A DNA stretch of 64,000 nucleotides from Eutrigla gurnardus (taxonomy: Eukaryota > Chordata > Actinopteri > Perciformes > Triglidae), in the NCBI GenBank assembly GCA_963514095.1, contig OY741271.1, positions 8,966,476 to 9,030,475 on the forward strand, written 5' to 3'. A program made the position numbers and the translations under genes. How positions within the stretch are numbered: position 1 is the stretch's first letter; every line of letters starts with the position of its first letter. Below, in pieces: positions 1-13,418 of the stretch. Below the pieces are notes generated by a model. It did not search any database, was not told the DNA's origin, and was given only the letters and a program-made list of their open reading frames with translations.

Positions 1-3000
1 TTTTACCTGACGAGGGCCATTTCCCCCACCACTAGCCTGGGGGAAGGGAGATGTTGGAGATGTCTCCATTGGGAAGCCACTATGGCTTTTTTTGGAGGGG
101 CAGTATTAACCATTTTCCATCATAAGTGTGGTTGCCATTATGGTTAGTACTGTACTGCAAGCAGCTTGTAAGAATTGGATGGTGAAACAAACACATCTAC
201 TTCCTCTGTTATCTGGTCGGTACATGTGATAATGTGACACCTTTCTTTTCACTTGCCCCCTCCCTTCTCCAAGGTCAGACATCGGGGTTTAGTTGCAGCA
301 CAGCGACCATGCTGTTAGGAACTCACTGTCTTGTTTTAAGACACTGCAGCACGGTAGATGCTTACCGATGCAAATGCTGGATCATGGATCTTCCAACTGA
401 TGGCAGACGCAGTGCGCTACTTTTATAAATGTGAGGCATTACTTCTGACTGCAGGGATGTAGATTTGAAAAGTATATTTGTCATTCTTACTGGTCACACA
501 GATGCACTAAAGGCATCTGTCGTGCCAGGAAAAGTGTCCCTATCTATCATGTTTAATCAACTTACAGGGACATTTATGGGACAAATAGACACGCAGAGAG
601 AGAGAGCACAATGTTTAGCTTTCAAAGTTCTGGCAGAAGCCCAGAAAGACATTGAATTGAATTTATTTATTCAAGCAAGCTACTCAGACATATTGATTCA
701 CCCCCTATAAAATACCCAAGATTCTTTTTGAAGTCACTCAGTTTTCTCAATGTACATTAAGCTAGCAAGCTGATGTCCAGGATGCAGAAAACATTAAGTC
801 ACATAAACATTTATAAATAGCCCATGTCCAAACTTTGAACCCTTCTGTAAGAACTTGGTTATATAAATCAACTTTGGAGTAAACCTGATTAACAAAGTGG
901 GATTACTTGTGTCTCTTTTAAATTACTGTGATTTGTTTAGAACTTAGTCTGCCGTAGTGTAGTCACACTGTTAATTAGACATAGATATCCATATGAAAAC
1001 AGGGATGGGTAGCACCAGAACAGGTAGTGACACGAGTGTGAATTTCTTTCAGTTTTTGTTCCTCACAGAAACTGATTTGGTTAAAAAACACGTACATGCT
1101 TTGATCAAACCACCACCCTAACATTGTTATTCATAGCAATCATTTTATAACAGCCACATAAATGCACTGAGTGAGGGTCACAGCACTAGCATGAGCCTTC
1201 TCATTAGCATTCGGTGGCCAGCTTGTGGTTATGCCCTCGAGTACCTGCTCGGTTGCTCAGGAATTGGCACTTAGGTAATGAAATGCCCATCGCTGACGGG
1301 GGCACTTGATTGTGCTGAGCCTGAGATAGTGGGGCCAAGTGAGAGGGGAATGGGAACTAGAGCGAGGGAGAGAGCCAGGGATGGGCCCAAGTGAACGCTG
1401 AGCACATAGCAGAGAGCTGGAGGAAGATAAGTGGCAATACTTCTCAGCACAGATCCGTCACCTGAGGACAAGTATGACGAGTTTCTGTCCACAAGTCTTA
1501 ACTGTGAAGAACATGAAGAGGGGCAGCTTCATCATTTTATGTGCCTGTTAGTTATTTTGCTGTTTGCTTGAGATGCTAATTCCCTAACCTTTCCTTCCCT
1601 CTCATTTCTTTTCTTTATTATCTTTTGGGCATCAGTTGTTTTTTTGCTCTTTCCCTACGGATGTTCCCGCCCTTTTGCTCAATCTCCATACTACACACAA
1701 CCACCTGAGTATTAAAAACAATATGCTCATTATCTTCAGAGCTTCCGCACCACTTTGGCTCCATTACCGTCAGGCCTCCCAAAATCTATGACCTGGTACT
1801 TTTTGACCCGTGTCCTCAGATTCTTCCCAGCATTGTCCCGACCTCACGTTGATGCACCGACTACATTCATGCTTCGAAAACTAGCCAGACATAACAAGCC
1901 TGGTCTGGATGTCACCTGCCCACTCATTTATGATGAACCACTTCTGTGGACTCTGACAGGCAGGTTACAATCTCTGATTAGGTTCCTGCAATAAGTAATG
2001 GCTCAGGTTAACAATGAAACCTGAGCAGACTATTAAGTTGAGAATTTGCACCTCTGTTGACTGTTGGACATTTCTCACATTCCTTCCTTCATTCATGTTT
2101 TGTGAGAATGTCGTCACGTGTCAGTGCACTGCTGACCTTGTTCTGGTGTAACTTTCCAACAATACAGCTTATTCTGCACTCGGATATAAAAGGCGCATGA
2201 AATTCTCTGCATTTTGTTGGCATGCTAGCATATAGGATGCCGTTCAAGAGATTGAGAGCCCATGGGGCATCTTTTAGATTGTTTTTCTTTTTCCCCCCAA
2301 TCAATAAGCTCAAAATGAAAAATATTCAACGTGCAACATGAAGCAACGTAAAGCATGTATTTCAAATTGAATGCTATTCAATTTGTATAGCTAGAAACAT
2401 AAAGTGTGGCATTTTTGCATGCTGGAAATGGTTGATTTTAGTATTTTATCACTACTCCCTAAAGTCCTCCACCTGTTATCAAATTGCAGCTACTGTATTT
2501 CTGAGTTGCAGTAAGTTGCATGCTCACGAAATTGCTACCTGTAACATCGAGGTCTTATCAAAAACCTGTGTTGTGGATGCAGGTGTTTTCTTGAGAACGC
2601 AGAGGGATAAAAATGAGTTTGAGGGTATGGGTGACAAAAAGGAACACTTGTGTTGGAGGTGTCTGAGATGGAGGTACACTATTCATAATGTCCCGTCAAA
2701 AGAGAAATTCTGTCGTTTTACTCATGTGGTCTATGTGGGATCCCACATACATGGTACTGCTGCAGTCTGGATAGGTCGAAGGGAGTATATTGTGCAGGCA
2801 AATGGGTGAGTTAGCAGATTTGTGCCAAAAATAGACGATGAAGCCGCATGATAAGGTCATTGCATGGAAGTGCAGCTGGTTCTCACTAATATGAAATTGT
2901 TGTCATTTCCGTTAACCAATATTGGCTCTCCACAAGCACAGCCAGGATCTCCATAAGATCATGGAGCCTTGTGGGACTTGCTCCCATTCAGTCCTCAGGA

Positions 3001-3090
3001 GCACCTGTGAGGCCAGTTATTGATGTTGGATATTGACAAAACTCACAGCCAGCATTCTTATTTAAGCCAAAGGTGTTGGGATTGGTGTTC
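1..3090. other. Non-coding stretch, no gene seen
   Basis: Unique-looking AT-rich sequence. No frame has a recognisable product or a chain of exons. The longest open frame (2432-2809, +) ends at a donor-like GTGAG but has no convincing acceptor and matches nothing I know. Probably intronic or intergenic. Confidence 0.6.
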
Positions 3091-3192
3091 AATCAATGAA
3101 TCAATCAATATCCTTTATTTAACCAGAAAAAAGAAATAATTGAGATTTAAAACCTCATTTCAAAGAGTGACCTGGCCAAGACGGCAGCACAA
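3091..3192 (-). repeat. Non-LTR retrotransposon 3'-end-like fragment
   Basis: A run of AATCAATC-type units is followed by a phrase reading TTTATTTAACCAG, then TTGAGATTTAAAACCTC and GACCTGGCCAAGACGGCAGCA. From memory this matches a very common teleost repeat that usually reads 'ttgagattaaaaatctc... gacctggccaagacagcagc'. The short-period tail lies on the left, so the element would be in minus orientation. The family cannot be fixed without a repeat library. Confidence 0.6.
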
Positions 3193-3533
3193 AAGAAGAA
3201 TGGTTCCACCAATCACACAAGACATAAATGTGTTGAGGTCAGGACCAGCTTAGTTCCATACCAAACTGGGAAAAAAATGTCTTCATGGATCTCATACACA
3301 GGGCATGGTCATGTTAAAACAGGAAAGGGTGTTCTCTAATTGTTTCCTCAAAGCACATTATTGTCTAAAATATTTTTATTTTTTAATATTCCCCTTAAAA
3401 TTAGCCAAATTAGCCCAAAGCATGGCACTGGATGGATGGGGCATACTAAATATGTTGACAGGAGAGTCCATATACGTAGCTATTCTCTCTCGAGTGAGAA
3501 GAATAACAGCTGAAGGATTGGAGGATCTTAGGG

Positions 3534-3670
3534 ACCGTCCACACGTACCAAAACAATCTTTTTTTCTCCATTTTTACTTGGCGTTGTTTCAAGAAAATCT
3601 GCGTCCACATGAATCCACTCGTTTCAAAAACGTTTTCAGGCACCAAAAACGCTGGATCTGTGTGGACGGT
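3534..3670. mobile_element. Degenerate MITE-like DNA transposon remnant
   Basis: An 11-bp perfect inverted repeat, ACCGTCCACAC at 3534-3544 and GTGTGGACGGT at 3660-3670, bounds a 137-bp segment containing phrases such as CGTTTCAAAAACG and CCAAAAACGCTGG. The style (GTCCACAC ends, AAAACG-rich interior) is typical of a teleost non-autonomous DNA element. A further GTGGACGG copy at about 3710 suggests that the true right end is displaced or duplicated. I see no clean target-site duplication, so the copy is old or the ends are not exact. Confidence 0.5.
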
Positions 3671-3720
3671 CGGCCCAAATGAATTCTGCTTACACAAAAA
3701 AAATTTCCATGTGGACGGCA

Positions 3721-5380
3721 GATCAAGGTGTGGGTATTTGAGTCTCTTGTAATTGAAGTGTGAACAAATCGCACTTCATGAGCCGCATGTTTTCTCTAGC
3801 ACCTACCTATCTTTACACCTAACATTTGGCCAATATAAATAGCACTACTTTTTTTGAGGAACATCACTAAAAAAAGTTAGTGCTGCACTTAAATACCAAT
3901 TAGAGTAGTAATCAAGAAGGCTGCCTGACTGTAAACTGTCTTAATGGCAGGAGCTCTCAGTTCACCTCTCTTCTCTCATTTGCTCACTCTGCAGTGGGAG
4001 GCAACCTTTGAATTGAGGCTACTGAGATAAGTTGCTGTGATTGAAGGTCGGAAACACAGGTGCAATGACTCAGTGTTTGCTCATTTGGATTTTTCAATTG
4101 GCAGTGATAAGAAGCAAGGAGGGAGGGGGAGAGAGAGGTGAACAACCTGTTCATTAAAGCAGCTTGCTAATGATTTACAGGAGTTGGAGAAATGCACTCA
4201 GCAGAGTTAGTGAACCGAAACGAGGAACAGAGGCTGAATCACAACAGCCCTGTTTGTTTTACATTTCTGGATGTCCATAGCAACAAATAGCATAATTAAA
4301 CACACAGAGGTTCAAACAGTCATTAGTACTGTGACACACCATGGATTTCAATGCCAGTTTTGTTGCTTTACCGCATATGTTTGTGTCATTCCCCAAACAA
4401 CCACCACAACATCATGCTGAATTATTATCAAGGCAGCTACATCTGAATTTTTAATAGCAAGAAGTTTGTGCTATCTAATTTATCAAATCAAAATCAGTTT
4501 TCTTCTGCTTCTTAAAGGGGTTGAGACTAAAGCCATTCAATCTGAATCGTTTGCATCATTGTTTGACTACTACAAAAGGGGAATGTATTGTAAAGTAACC
4601 AGAGATACCATAGATATAATAATGTAATAACATAAATAGACCAGAATGGATTGCACCCACAACACATGTTGAGGATGGAAAACAGCTTGACCGAACACAC
4701 CCCAGCGTTCATGAACTGCTTGACTTAGCATATACTCACGTTCTCATATTTCCAACCAATTACAAAAAGGCATTCTGGGAATTGAAGCTGCAGTGGCAAC
4801 ACCAAGTAGTCTACAACAATTATTTCCAAGATTCCTCTGGAAAAGCTTAAACATTATAACAAAGAAATCATATCTAGAGAAGTGCTCAAGCAATTCCTGG
4901 TGTTCTAGCAACCCATTGAGAACTATTGCTCAGCCTCTTATAGATAGTGATCTCTGTGTGTGTAATGAAAAATCATTTTTGGAATGACTGCCTTGGAACA
5001 GAGGACAACTCCGAACCCCTGCAGGTTAGCTGAGTTCGATCCCAGAACGAAGGATAGCTCTCATGTCCTCCATAACCTCTTTTGCTTCACAGCCCACTGG
5101 ATTTGGGGGCAGAACCATAAGCCTTTGACATCTGGTTATCATTTATCAACATTTTAAATTGGATACTGGGATTAGTCCGGGCTAGCCGTGTATCCCTGGG
5201 CTCGCTGTTGATGTAACTGGATTGCTTAGGATGTGGTGGGCAGAGAATCCCTCCTTACTTTCCCAGGGCTCATAAAGCAATCCCAGCACTTCCACTTCAC
5301 AGTAATGAGCAGCTGCAGAGCTCAGGTTCAACCATGGGGGTTAAAACCGAAAGCCAGAGCATCCACCACCAGCCTGGAGT
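3721..5380. other. Non-coding stretch, nothing recognised
   Basis: AT-rich sequence without tandem repeats, exon-like signals or familiar repeat fragments. Short open frames here are of chance length. Confidence 0.6.
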
Positions 5381-5429
5381 GTAGCCCAGATAGTAGAGCC
5401 GACTGCTGTCCAGTAAGCCCCTGGGCTAC
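5381..5429. repeat. Small inverted repeat (hairpin)
   Basis: GTAGCCCAG at 5381-5389 and CTGGGCTAC at 5421-5429 form a perfect 9-bp stem around a 31-nt loop. No poly-T or other sign of a small-RNA gene follows, so a function is not supported. Confidence 0.4.
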
Positions 5430-5957
5430 AAACACAGACCGTTCAGTAGAACAAAAGACAAAAACAGCCAAACAAAACCTCCAAAACCTCTTCCATTTCC
5501 CTCGGGTTTAAGTAGCTCATCTGCTGTCAGATTAGCCATCTGAGTTATAGATCATTCCAAAATAAAAAAGTTGTTGGTTCTTTCTGGGTCGAGTGGAAGA
5601 TCTGCAACAGTAATCATCTAGACCATAATTTCAATGTGGTCTTTATCTATTCACTCAAAAGTTATCTCTTTCTGCCACATTTGACTCTCAATTATTTTAC
5701 TGTGGATAGGACATGAAAGAATAGAAACATTTTTTACATCAGTCTGCAGATCATCTTTGTGCTTGGAGGAGTATTGAGATAGGTGATGCCAAAAGATAGA
5801 GACAGAAAGTTTGCTTCTTTATGCAAAGGTCAAAATGGCTCTATGAAGGCCTGCAGGAAATATCTGTTCAGTTTATGATGTTGAAGACTGCAGAAGTAAG
5901 TTTTTTGATGAAGAGTTCTAATTGACTTCGGCCCCATTACTTCAGTTAGTGACTTAC

Positions 5958-6019
5958 CTCATTTGCCAAACTGGCTTTCCACATTCTCCAGATAATGTAT
6001 CTGTATTTGCTGCATTCAG
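5958..6019 (-). other. Weak candidate exon, minus strand
   Basis: Read on the minus strand, an acceptor ending ACTTTTCACAG is followed by 62 nt and then a consensus donor GAG|GTAAGTCAC. Two of three frames are open. Neither peptide is familiar, and the pyrimidine tract is short. Decoy exons of this quality are expected by chance in 64 kb. Confidence 0.12.
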
Positions 6020-6964
6020 CTGTGAAAAGTGTGATTGTCGTTACAATAGCAGGAGCTTTTCAACATTCAATGCGGACAAATTGTGATAATGATTATGGTG
6101 ATGGTGATAAGGAATAATAGACTTGCCCTTTTGGCTCTGGTTTCTCTGTCATCAGTGTTGATGTCAGAGCATTTCCTTCTATTAAACTGCCACGTCACTA
6201 TGCTGCATGTGACATTTCATTATCCTCTGTACAATTCTGCAAAGTCGCAGGCGTTCTCCCATAAAATATCACAGCAATTCTGTTCTTCCATAAGTAGCTC
6301 TTCAGTTAAAGCTTTCCATCACTGTGGCTCCTCATAAAATCAAACCTCATTTTGCTGTTTGTAAGTGAAATACAACCCATGTGGTTCACTAGCAACAGGT
6401 CTCAGGCCATTAAGGCTACTGAAACTCTTCACATTGACAGGATTATTAATTGTCTGTAAAGTTTATGACATTGCCGAGTCCATCAAATTTGCCCCATTCA
6501 ATGATCTCCCATGGTTCAACTCTCTCCCCCAGATCAAATCTACCTACCCTACTGCTGTTTCTTGGCAAAGGTCATGGGTAACCATGGCGATTACCATGGG
6601 AACACCCCTGCCAAGCCTAATTAACCCCGTCCTCTCAGGATCCAGTTCTTGACAGCTGGTGCATAGTGGCTCATTCCCACCACATCCTCTCCATTGACCC
6701 AGGAAGTGCTCCCTATTTCCCTCTGGAGGCCTGCAGGTTTGTAAAGTCTTGGTGCCCCTCCAGTGGGCGTCCCAGCCAATTTCCCCCCAACTCCTCAACT
6801 TGCTTCTGCATAGTCAGGTTAATTACCTGCTTGGTTGAATGCAAACTAAAACTAAGAAGAAGAGGTTTGGGAGGGGGTTTCCCAAAGCAACCCATCTGTG
6901 GCGGATGAGAGTAGTGTTGTACCTCAGCTGGTGTCAAACTAAATAGCCGTAGGCCCATGCTTAC

Positions 6965-7039
6965 CTCACTTTACTCCAGTGATCGAGTGGCTGGAAGCAC
7001 GGCACACCAGAGCCCAGTATAGGCTGGCAGTCATTATAC
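6965..7039 (-). other. Weak candidate exon, minus strand
   Basis: On the minus strand an acceptor ending TCTGCTTCTTATTAG precedes 75 nt that end at a strong donor GTGAG|GTAAGCATGG. One frame is open across the segment (phase 2 start) but its peptide is not recognised. Its phase does not join to the other minus-strand candidates, which argues for a decoy. Confidence 0.12.
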
Positions 7040-7597
7040 CTAATAAGAAGCAGATTCTAAAAACATATGGCCCCACTCGATAAAAACCCCCAGAGCTCAG
7101 AGAGGAAATGTTGTATTTCCAGCTTATGAAAGCAGTCTGGAAGCACCTGTCACACTGTTAGTTTTTCATTTGAACGGTTTTATTACATTATGTTGAACTG
7201 GACATGCAGCTGTTTAGATTGTGTCTTGATCTATTTGCTTACCCGAGAGCTTGTCATACAGCCATATGTTTCTAATCATGGGCGAGGGTACCGTGCTTGT
7301 ACGGAATCATTCAACAACCGCATGTATTCAGTCAGCGTTGCCAGAGAGCATGAGTCAATGCAATGTTGTTCAGCCAATTGAAATACACTGCAAAAAGGGC
7401 ATTTCAAAAATGTTCGAATCCCTGATTTTAGGATGGTCATTTTTATTGTATTTATTTATTCATATTATATACAAACACGTTTTCTATATCATATTTCTAT
7501 CATCTTATTATTCCTGATAATATATATTTTTTATAAGATTATAAGATTAGTTTGAAGGTAACTGGATTCATCGTTTGCAATGCACTGTGGAAATATG

Positions 7598-7650
7598 TTG
7601 CCACAATTTTGCTGTATGTACTCGTATAGTGACAATAAAGTCCATTCCAC
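7598..7650 (+). repeat. LINE 3'-end-like fragment
   Basis: The phrase 'ttttgctgtatgtactcgtatagtgacaataaagtc' (7607-7641, read in two parts) resembles the 3' terminus of fish non-LTR retrotransposons, which typically end in GACAATAAAG plus a short tail. Only the end survives. Confidence 0.45.
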
Positions 7651-8039
7651 ATTGGCGACCTATCTGGGATGTTGAAATTCAGTTTAAACTTAGCTGGAAT
7701 TGGCTTTTGTTGTGAAGATGTGACTCAGTCCTAGAATCCGTTATCTCCCACTGGCGTCTTCTGTTTTGCTGTGGCTGGAATCGGCAAACCCCCAGACAAC
7801 TCTGGGGTCAACAAGGCAGATACGTGACCAAAGTGTCTAACGGAGCCGCTGAAGCAGATATCTGTGTGGTTTATCTTCACAGGTCATAAGTTTCCTCTTG
7901 CTATTATGAACGTGTTGTTACTGTAAACATTCATTCCTATTTGTCATCTTGCTTTTATGATAACATTCTCTCCTCCTCATCAGAAGGTTTCTGAAACATG
8001 TTGGTCTTGGTTGATTGCCAAGATCTGCACCGGTACAGT

Positions 8040-8400
8040 TCTCTTCATTTGCATTATTCATTTCCCTTATTGCAGTTTTCATATGCTAATCTAATTAGAC
8101 TCATCTGGAACAGTTTGTTAATTAAACATACAGCAAAGAACAAAATGTTGAGCCTGTTCAGCTGGGTGGATATCTTTTCGAGCCTGAAAACACATTTCCT
8201 CTCTGGATACAAATCCACGACGTAATGCTGGAGATCACGGTGAAGTGGAGAAGCTGTGTAATTATTTGAGGACTGCATTTCCCTCGGCTGCTCATTTAGA
8301 AAACCTCATTGTCATGTTAAATCCTCATTAACATGACACTGGCAGACATGATGCTAATGATATTATAAACTAGCAGTAATTTGTGCATCTGGGAGATATT
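8040..8400. promoter_or_regulatory. TAAT-rich segment, possible conserved non-coding element
   Basis: Contains an octamer-like ATATGCTAAT next to TAATTAG at about 8082-8099, then TTAATTAAAC at about 8118. A perfect 11-bp inverted repeat, TGTCATGTTAA / TTAACATGACA, lies at 8310-8338 with a 7-nt loop, followed by ATGCTAATGATATTA. Clusters of POU/homeodomain-like sites of this kind are common in vertebrate developmental enhancers. Conservation cannot be tested here. Confidence 0.25.
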
Positions 8401-10892
8401 TCAGACTGTATATGAGTGAGATCAACCTGATGCCTGCTTTACATTTTCCATCTTGTAGGTCTCGACTCTATTGGTTTAATCAGCCAAGGATATGCAGACG
8501 CAGTAATTAGGCTTACTGGTCAGGTAGTACCACAAAACAGACTATCTTCATTTGGAAGCCCAAACATGGTCAAAATGAAGCTGGGTGGTAAGCACTTCTC
8601 TGCAAGAGAATGTCCTTGACTTCTCTGACTTCCTTAGAGCTGCTTGGAGTGCTACACTCAATGAAACCAGTTTGTCTTTCCAACTGTATGAGACCACAGT
8701 GTCCCAGATATTGCTGCTAAATGAAGCCAACGTACAGGACTTGCAAAGTTCAGACGGGTGATCCGTGGTTATGTGGAACCACTTGAATCATCACTCAAGC
8801 ACAGCTCATCAATATTTCATTTAAATGTATGCGGGGTGAGAAACTAATTCTTGACAGCTTCAACCAGCCATTTAGTTTTTTTAAAATTATCTTCACAGAA
8901 GTGTCTCTTCACACTGCCGAATCATAAAACAAGCTGACAGATTCATCAATAGATTGATTGTTAGGACAAAACTGTTGCGTTGTGTCTGACAAAAGGATTA
9001 GAAGCATTTTACATGCTTGACTTGATTTAAACACATTTGAATATAATCCCCTTCATTTGAATACCTAATGAGGGTTATTCTGTCTGGATTATCACGCATG
9101 ACGTCTATTATAGGCTGTGATAATTATTGCTGTAAAATGTAATTGCACCTGAACTTTTGTAAGCTCTCGAAGGTAATCAGGAAACAACACAATAACCTGT
9201 GTTGACGGTGTATCTCAGGAGGCAATTAAGTGCGTGTGCAAAAGTTTTCTCAAGCACGCTCTTGTAAACTTTGCCTTTACCTACAAACAACCCTGTGTTC
9301 CATATAAACATCCAGACAGTGCAAAGCTATTAGCAGCGGGGATGGCAGGCCCAACAGAGGCCATTCATTAGCTTGAACCAACTGTGGCCATCTTCTGTCC
9401 TTCCTACCACTATTTCAAAGGCACCTTAGCAACCATGTGAACAATAGCAGCGCTGGTCATGGCCATAGCGTGTGTGTGGTCCTGTCTCCGATGTAAAAGA
9501 GGCAAAGACAAAGCACTTTGCGAGCACGGACTTTGGCCTGAGCAGGTCATGTCGTTTCCAAAGGTGAACACACTTGTTTGTTGTGGGACAAGCCGGAGGA
9601 ATGCAGCCACGGTGGCTCTGAAGTGTTTTGTGTGACATGGACTTGGCCAAGGTTTGTATATAGCAAGCCTTGTTACTGTCTCATTGACATGTGAGGCATG
9701 TTTGACCTTTGGCACTTTCCTAACCAGAGGCCTCTTGGGTCTTCTTCTGGAAAACATCAATAGGCAGTCGTGTGAAAATTCAATAATGTTGGTTTTCATG
9801 GGGAAAGTACAGTTGATGGGAAAGATTGGATGGAAGTTCTTGGGTCATTGTTTTCCTTTAACCATGTCAGGGGGACTTTCATCTCTCGAGGAGAAGAGAC
9901 TGCAGACATCCAGTGGAATACTGGCGGAGATCAATGCAGGCTCATCGTTTAGGCTGCTCAGTCGATGGTCGCTGGGCTTTTTTAACTAATGCGCTCTTGC
10001 ATTGGTTACAAAGCTGACTTGATGTGAGCATCAGCCTTCTTTTTCTATTCAGAAGAAGAATGGTTCCCTCAGCTATGCTTGGGGAGACGACTTCATCTCT
10101 CCACTAGTAATTAGATCACAGCCACCGCTTGCTGAGGAGCCAGAGAAAAGCACAATAAATGAATCAATGCCACTGTATCTCTCTTTGCCTGGTACTGGGG
10201 GGACAATGGGGAGAATGGAATTCTTTAATGGAAATGTGGTGGCGACCTGGGAAGTGGAGGCAGAGAACAGCTTTAAACTGTTCTTTGGGTAGTTCTGCTG
10301 TCAACGTGCCTATTCAGAAGTGCATATGCGCCTTGGCTGTCGTAAAATACGCAATAAAAATGTTAACTTGGTGTGATTTCTTTGGGACATGGAAATGCAG
10401 GAAGCAGTTTGTGTGTGGCTCACGATCCCCTGGGGAGAATGGGAAAATTTACTCTGAGTCGTCTTCTACTCAGTCTTTTCTTACATTGTCCCCTCAGCTA
10501 TGGTTTGTCTTCCCCAAAAAGAATAATAACCCAAGAATAATATATAACAACAAGGAGAACTGTGTCTGACCAGCTGGCCATTTGGAACAACTACATTGTT
10601 TTCCAATTACAATTTGTAAGAACTCAAGATCAAGTATACTCCAACCCTAAGGCCAAAAGCCTCCTCCTGGGTACATCTATTGCCTCCCTGATCTCTGAAG
10701 TAAAAACTGAAGGTTGTTACCTAAAAAAGAGTGTTTGAGAGAGGGGTTAGCCTACTTCCATACCTCCTGGAATCATTCATCTTTTAAAAGTACGAAGTAT
10801 CGGTAATCAGTAGAAATACGCAACAACCAAGGAGTCAGTAATGAGGACCATAACCAGGTCAGAATCTGAGCAGGTGTCTGAATCCCCATGTG
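8401..10892. other. Non-coding stretch
   Basis: Mostly unique AT-rich sequence. Around 9050-9170 it is rich in TAAT and TGATAATTATT-like words reminiscent of conserved non-coding DNA. Overlapping open frames at 9410-9989 exist on both strands but none has a recognisable domain or splice framework. Confidence 0.5.
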
Positions 10893-10916
10893 CCCCCCCC
10901 CCCCCCAAAAAAAAAA
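10893..10916. repeat. Poly-C/poly-A mononucleotide tract
   Basis: Fourteen C are followed directly by ten A. Length is likely polymorphic and sensitive to sequencing error. Confidence 0.95.
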
Positions 10917-11311
10917 TTGTGCCAGCGTGCATGCTTTCTCTGTACAATGCTGGCCTTATTTAGCAGAATACCTGTGTCAGGATGCCTCTGCACTCTTGAG
11001 TTCCTTTGCAACAATGGGATCCTTTCTCATTCCCCTCCGCCCTCCTTCACCCTGTTTCCCGCTGAGAGCCCTGGCAGGCTTTTTTGTCGACACATTCAAT
11101 AAGACTCAGCTTTGCCGTAATTCATTACTGTAGGCAAAGGTCAGTGCCATTTGCTGCAGTGCAAATTCAGCCAGTGCAACCATTAGCAGAAGATATAATA
11201 TTAAGAAATGAAATTGGAATGCATGCATCATGTATAAAAGCATTCCATTTTGACTCTGATGGATTTGTAGCATGTTAACGGGAACTAAGTCAGGGAATCT
11301 TACTGGCATTG

Positions 11312-11420
<109 letters not shown>

Positions 11421-12315
11421 TATGCACATATTCAACACTGACACATATGTACAGGACTGTTTCAATCATCCTGCTTCATCAGTGAGGTATTTCAGCAGGT
11501 CAACAGTGAGGCTTTCTTTGCCACTGCAAGTTCCCTCACGTTTCCTCTGTTTGGCTTTTTGTTGTTTTTGTATAAACTTGGTGTGTTTTCACAGTCTGAA
11601 TTTCTTTTCCGTAGGCTAAAAGTGTTACACTAGATACTAATGCAGACTTGTTCTTCTGTAAAGACAAACATGTTCTTTCTTGAGCGCTCGACATGTGTAG
11701 ATTAAAATTTAAATTGCAGAGCCCCTATGGGAAACGTAGAGGAGTCATTAGAATTGTGTGGCAGTTTATTTTTCAGGAAGAGTGATGGACAGAAGGGATC
11801 AGTCAACACCAGCAAATTAAGTGTTTTTAAGCATTATTATGTTAAAAAAACATACTGAAATTAGTGTGGCTGTGTGGACATGAGACATGAGGCTTATCCC
11901 AGTTATACTCATATTCGGGATATGGTGTTTTCATGGAACACAGATACGTCTGGTGATTCTGATTCCTGTATACATGATAAATACTAGTATCCCTATTGTT
12001 GATTAATAACATGCATGCTAGTTGCACAGGCGCCTTTGATGTTTACAGAAACACGGCGGCAGTGGGAGACGAGAGTGACAGGACATAAAAAAATGTCCTC
12101 TCTGACCGGTGTCCTATCACTGTCGTTGCCCCCGAGTAGGACAAGGGAGCAGTGGATGACGGAGTGACTAAAGGGAATGTGTTGTCATGCTGAAGTTCAG
12201 TGATTCCATTTCTTTTTGACTCTGGAATTGAGACGCTTTCACTGCTGTCATTGTCTGTGTTTCTGTTATGTCACATGGCCAAAGCCACGCCAGCACTGGT
12301 AGTTGACGGCACTGT

Positions 12316-13040
12316 ACAATGTAATTCAATAAAATTGTATTCATACAGCCCAAACCCACAAATCATAAATTCACCTCAGGGGGCTTGACAATCTGTACAG
12401 TATGCAACATCCTGAGTTCCGGGGCCCTCCATAAGGATAAGGATAATTACTTCCAAACAACTTTTAACGGGGGAAAAAAGGAAGAAATCCTTGGGAGAGA
12501 AACGGAGGAGGGACCCCTCTCCCAGGATGGACAGAAGTGCAATAGAGGTGTACAGAATAAACAACAAAATAATTACTGCATACTCAATCCATATTGACTC
12601 CATCCATACAGAAACTATACATGTAATCAGGGCAGTTACAGCAATGGCATAAATAATAGTAGAAAAATGATTACTACCAATGATCACAGCAGCAGTGGAT
12701 ATGATTGAGTGATAATAATAATAATTATAATAATAACAAAGCAGAAATAGCACCATACTAATAATAGAAATATGACGAAGAAACAGTAGCAATGGGTGTT
12801 TAGCAGGACCACATTGGCAGGCGCAACCACGGTCTAGACTCCAGGGAAGAGGTCAAGTTAGTAACCAGCATTAATGGGATATGATTATGAGTGATACAGA
12901 TGGAGAGGAAAATGGGATCTGAGTTTATCATAGGAAGAATCCGGTAGTCTAGTCCTATAGCAGTTCAACTAAGGGCTGGTCCAAGGCAAACATGAACCAG
13001 CCCTAACTATAAGTATTATCAAAAAGGAAAGCTGTGGCTC
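12316..13040 (-). repeat. Degenerate retroelement-like repeat copy (~0.7 kb)
   Basis: From the left: AATTCAATAAAATTGTATTCATA, 'cagcccaaacccacaaatcataaattcacctcagggggcttgacaatctgtaca' (in pieces), a lysine/glutamate-rich AAAAAAGGAAGAAATCC stretch, 'ctctcccaggatggacag', and finally 'agggctggtccaaggcaaacatgaaccagccctaactataag'. These phrases recall an abundant teleost repeat whose 3' end reads 'gggctttataaataaaattgattg', here in reverse orientation. An ATA-rich patch (12714-12736) lies inside. Family assignment is from memory and uncertain. Confidence 0.5.
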
Positions 13041-13386
13041 CGATGCGGCAGTATCTAATTTTCTTGCTTATCCGGGTTGTTATCCAATGGTTCATATGGA
13101 AATGTCTTTCAGATCACAGTAAGTAACAAGAACTTTTACTGATGCAGTAAAGTTTGACATTTTTTGGCCACCCAAGAAGGTGAGAACAGAAGCATTGGGG
13201 GAGGAGCCTCCAGCTAACTCCACGGAAGCCTCCCAATCTCATCCTAATTTCAATTAAGCCTCTGTCTGTCTGGGGGAGTCTTTGTTTGATGAACACTCTT
13301 ATCTCATTGAGTTTCCAAGAGGCTCACTACTGCTCTGATTAGACACTCTGCTGTGTGTATAGGAAAGGGAAATATATTCTGAATAA

Positions 13387-13390
<4 letters not shown>

Positions 13391-13418
<28 letters not shown>
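13391..13418. repeat. (GT)14 microsatellite
   Basis: Perfect GT dinucleotide run. Confidence 0.98.

Noticed and set aside
2432..2809. 125-codon + strand ORF ending exactly at a GTGAG donor-like site
   Set aside because: No good acceptor, no recognised protein, and the donor coincidence (TGA within GGTGAG) is common by chance.
5830..5896. + strand 66-nt open segment ending at AGAA|GTAAGT
   Set aside because: Acceptor (TTCTTTATGCAAAG) is weak, and no homologous peptide comes to mind.
13131..13140. Possible 6-nt microexon near TCTTTCAG|ATCACA|GTAAGT (about 13108-13120)
   Set aside because: Too short to judge without RNA evidence, and it lies just past a decayed repeat.
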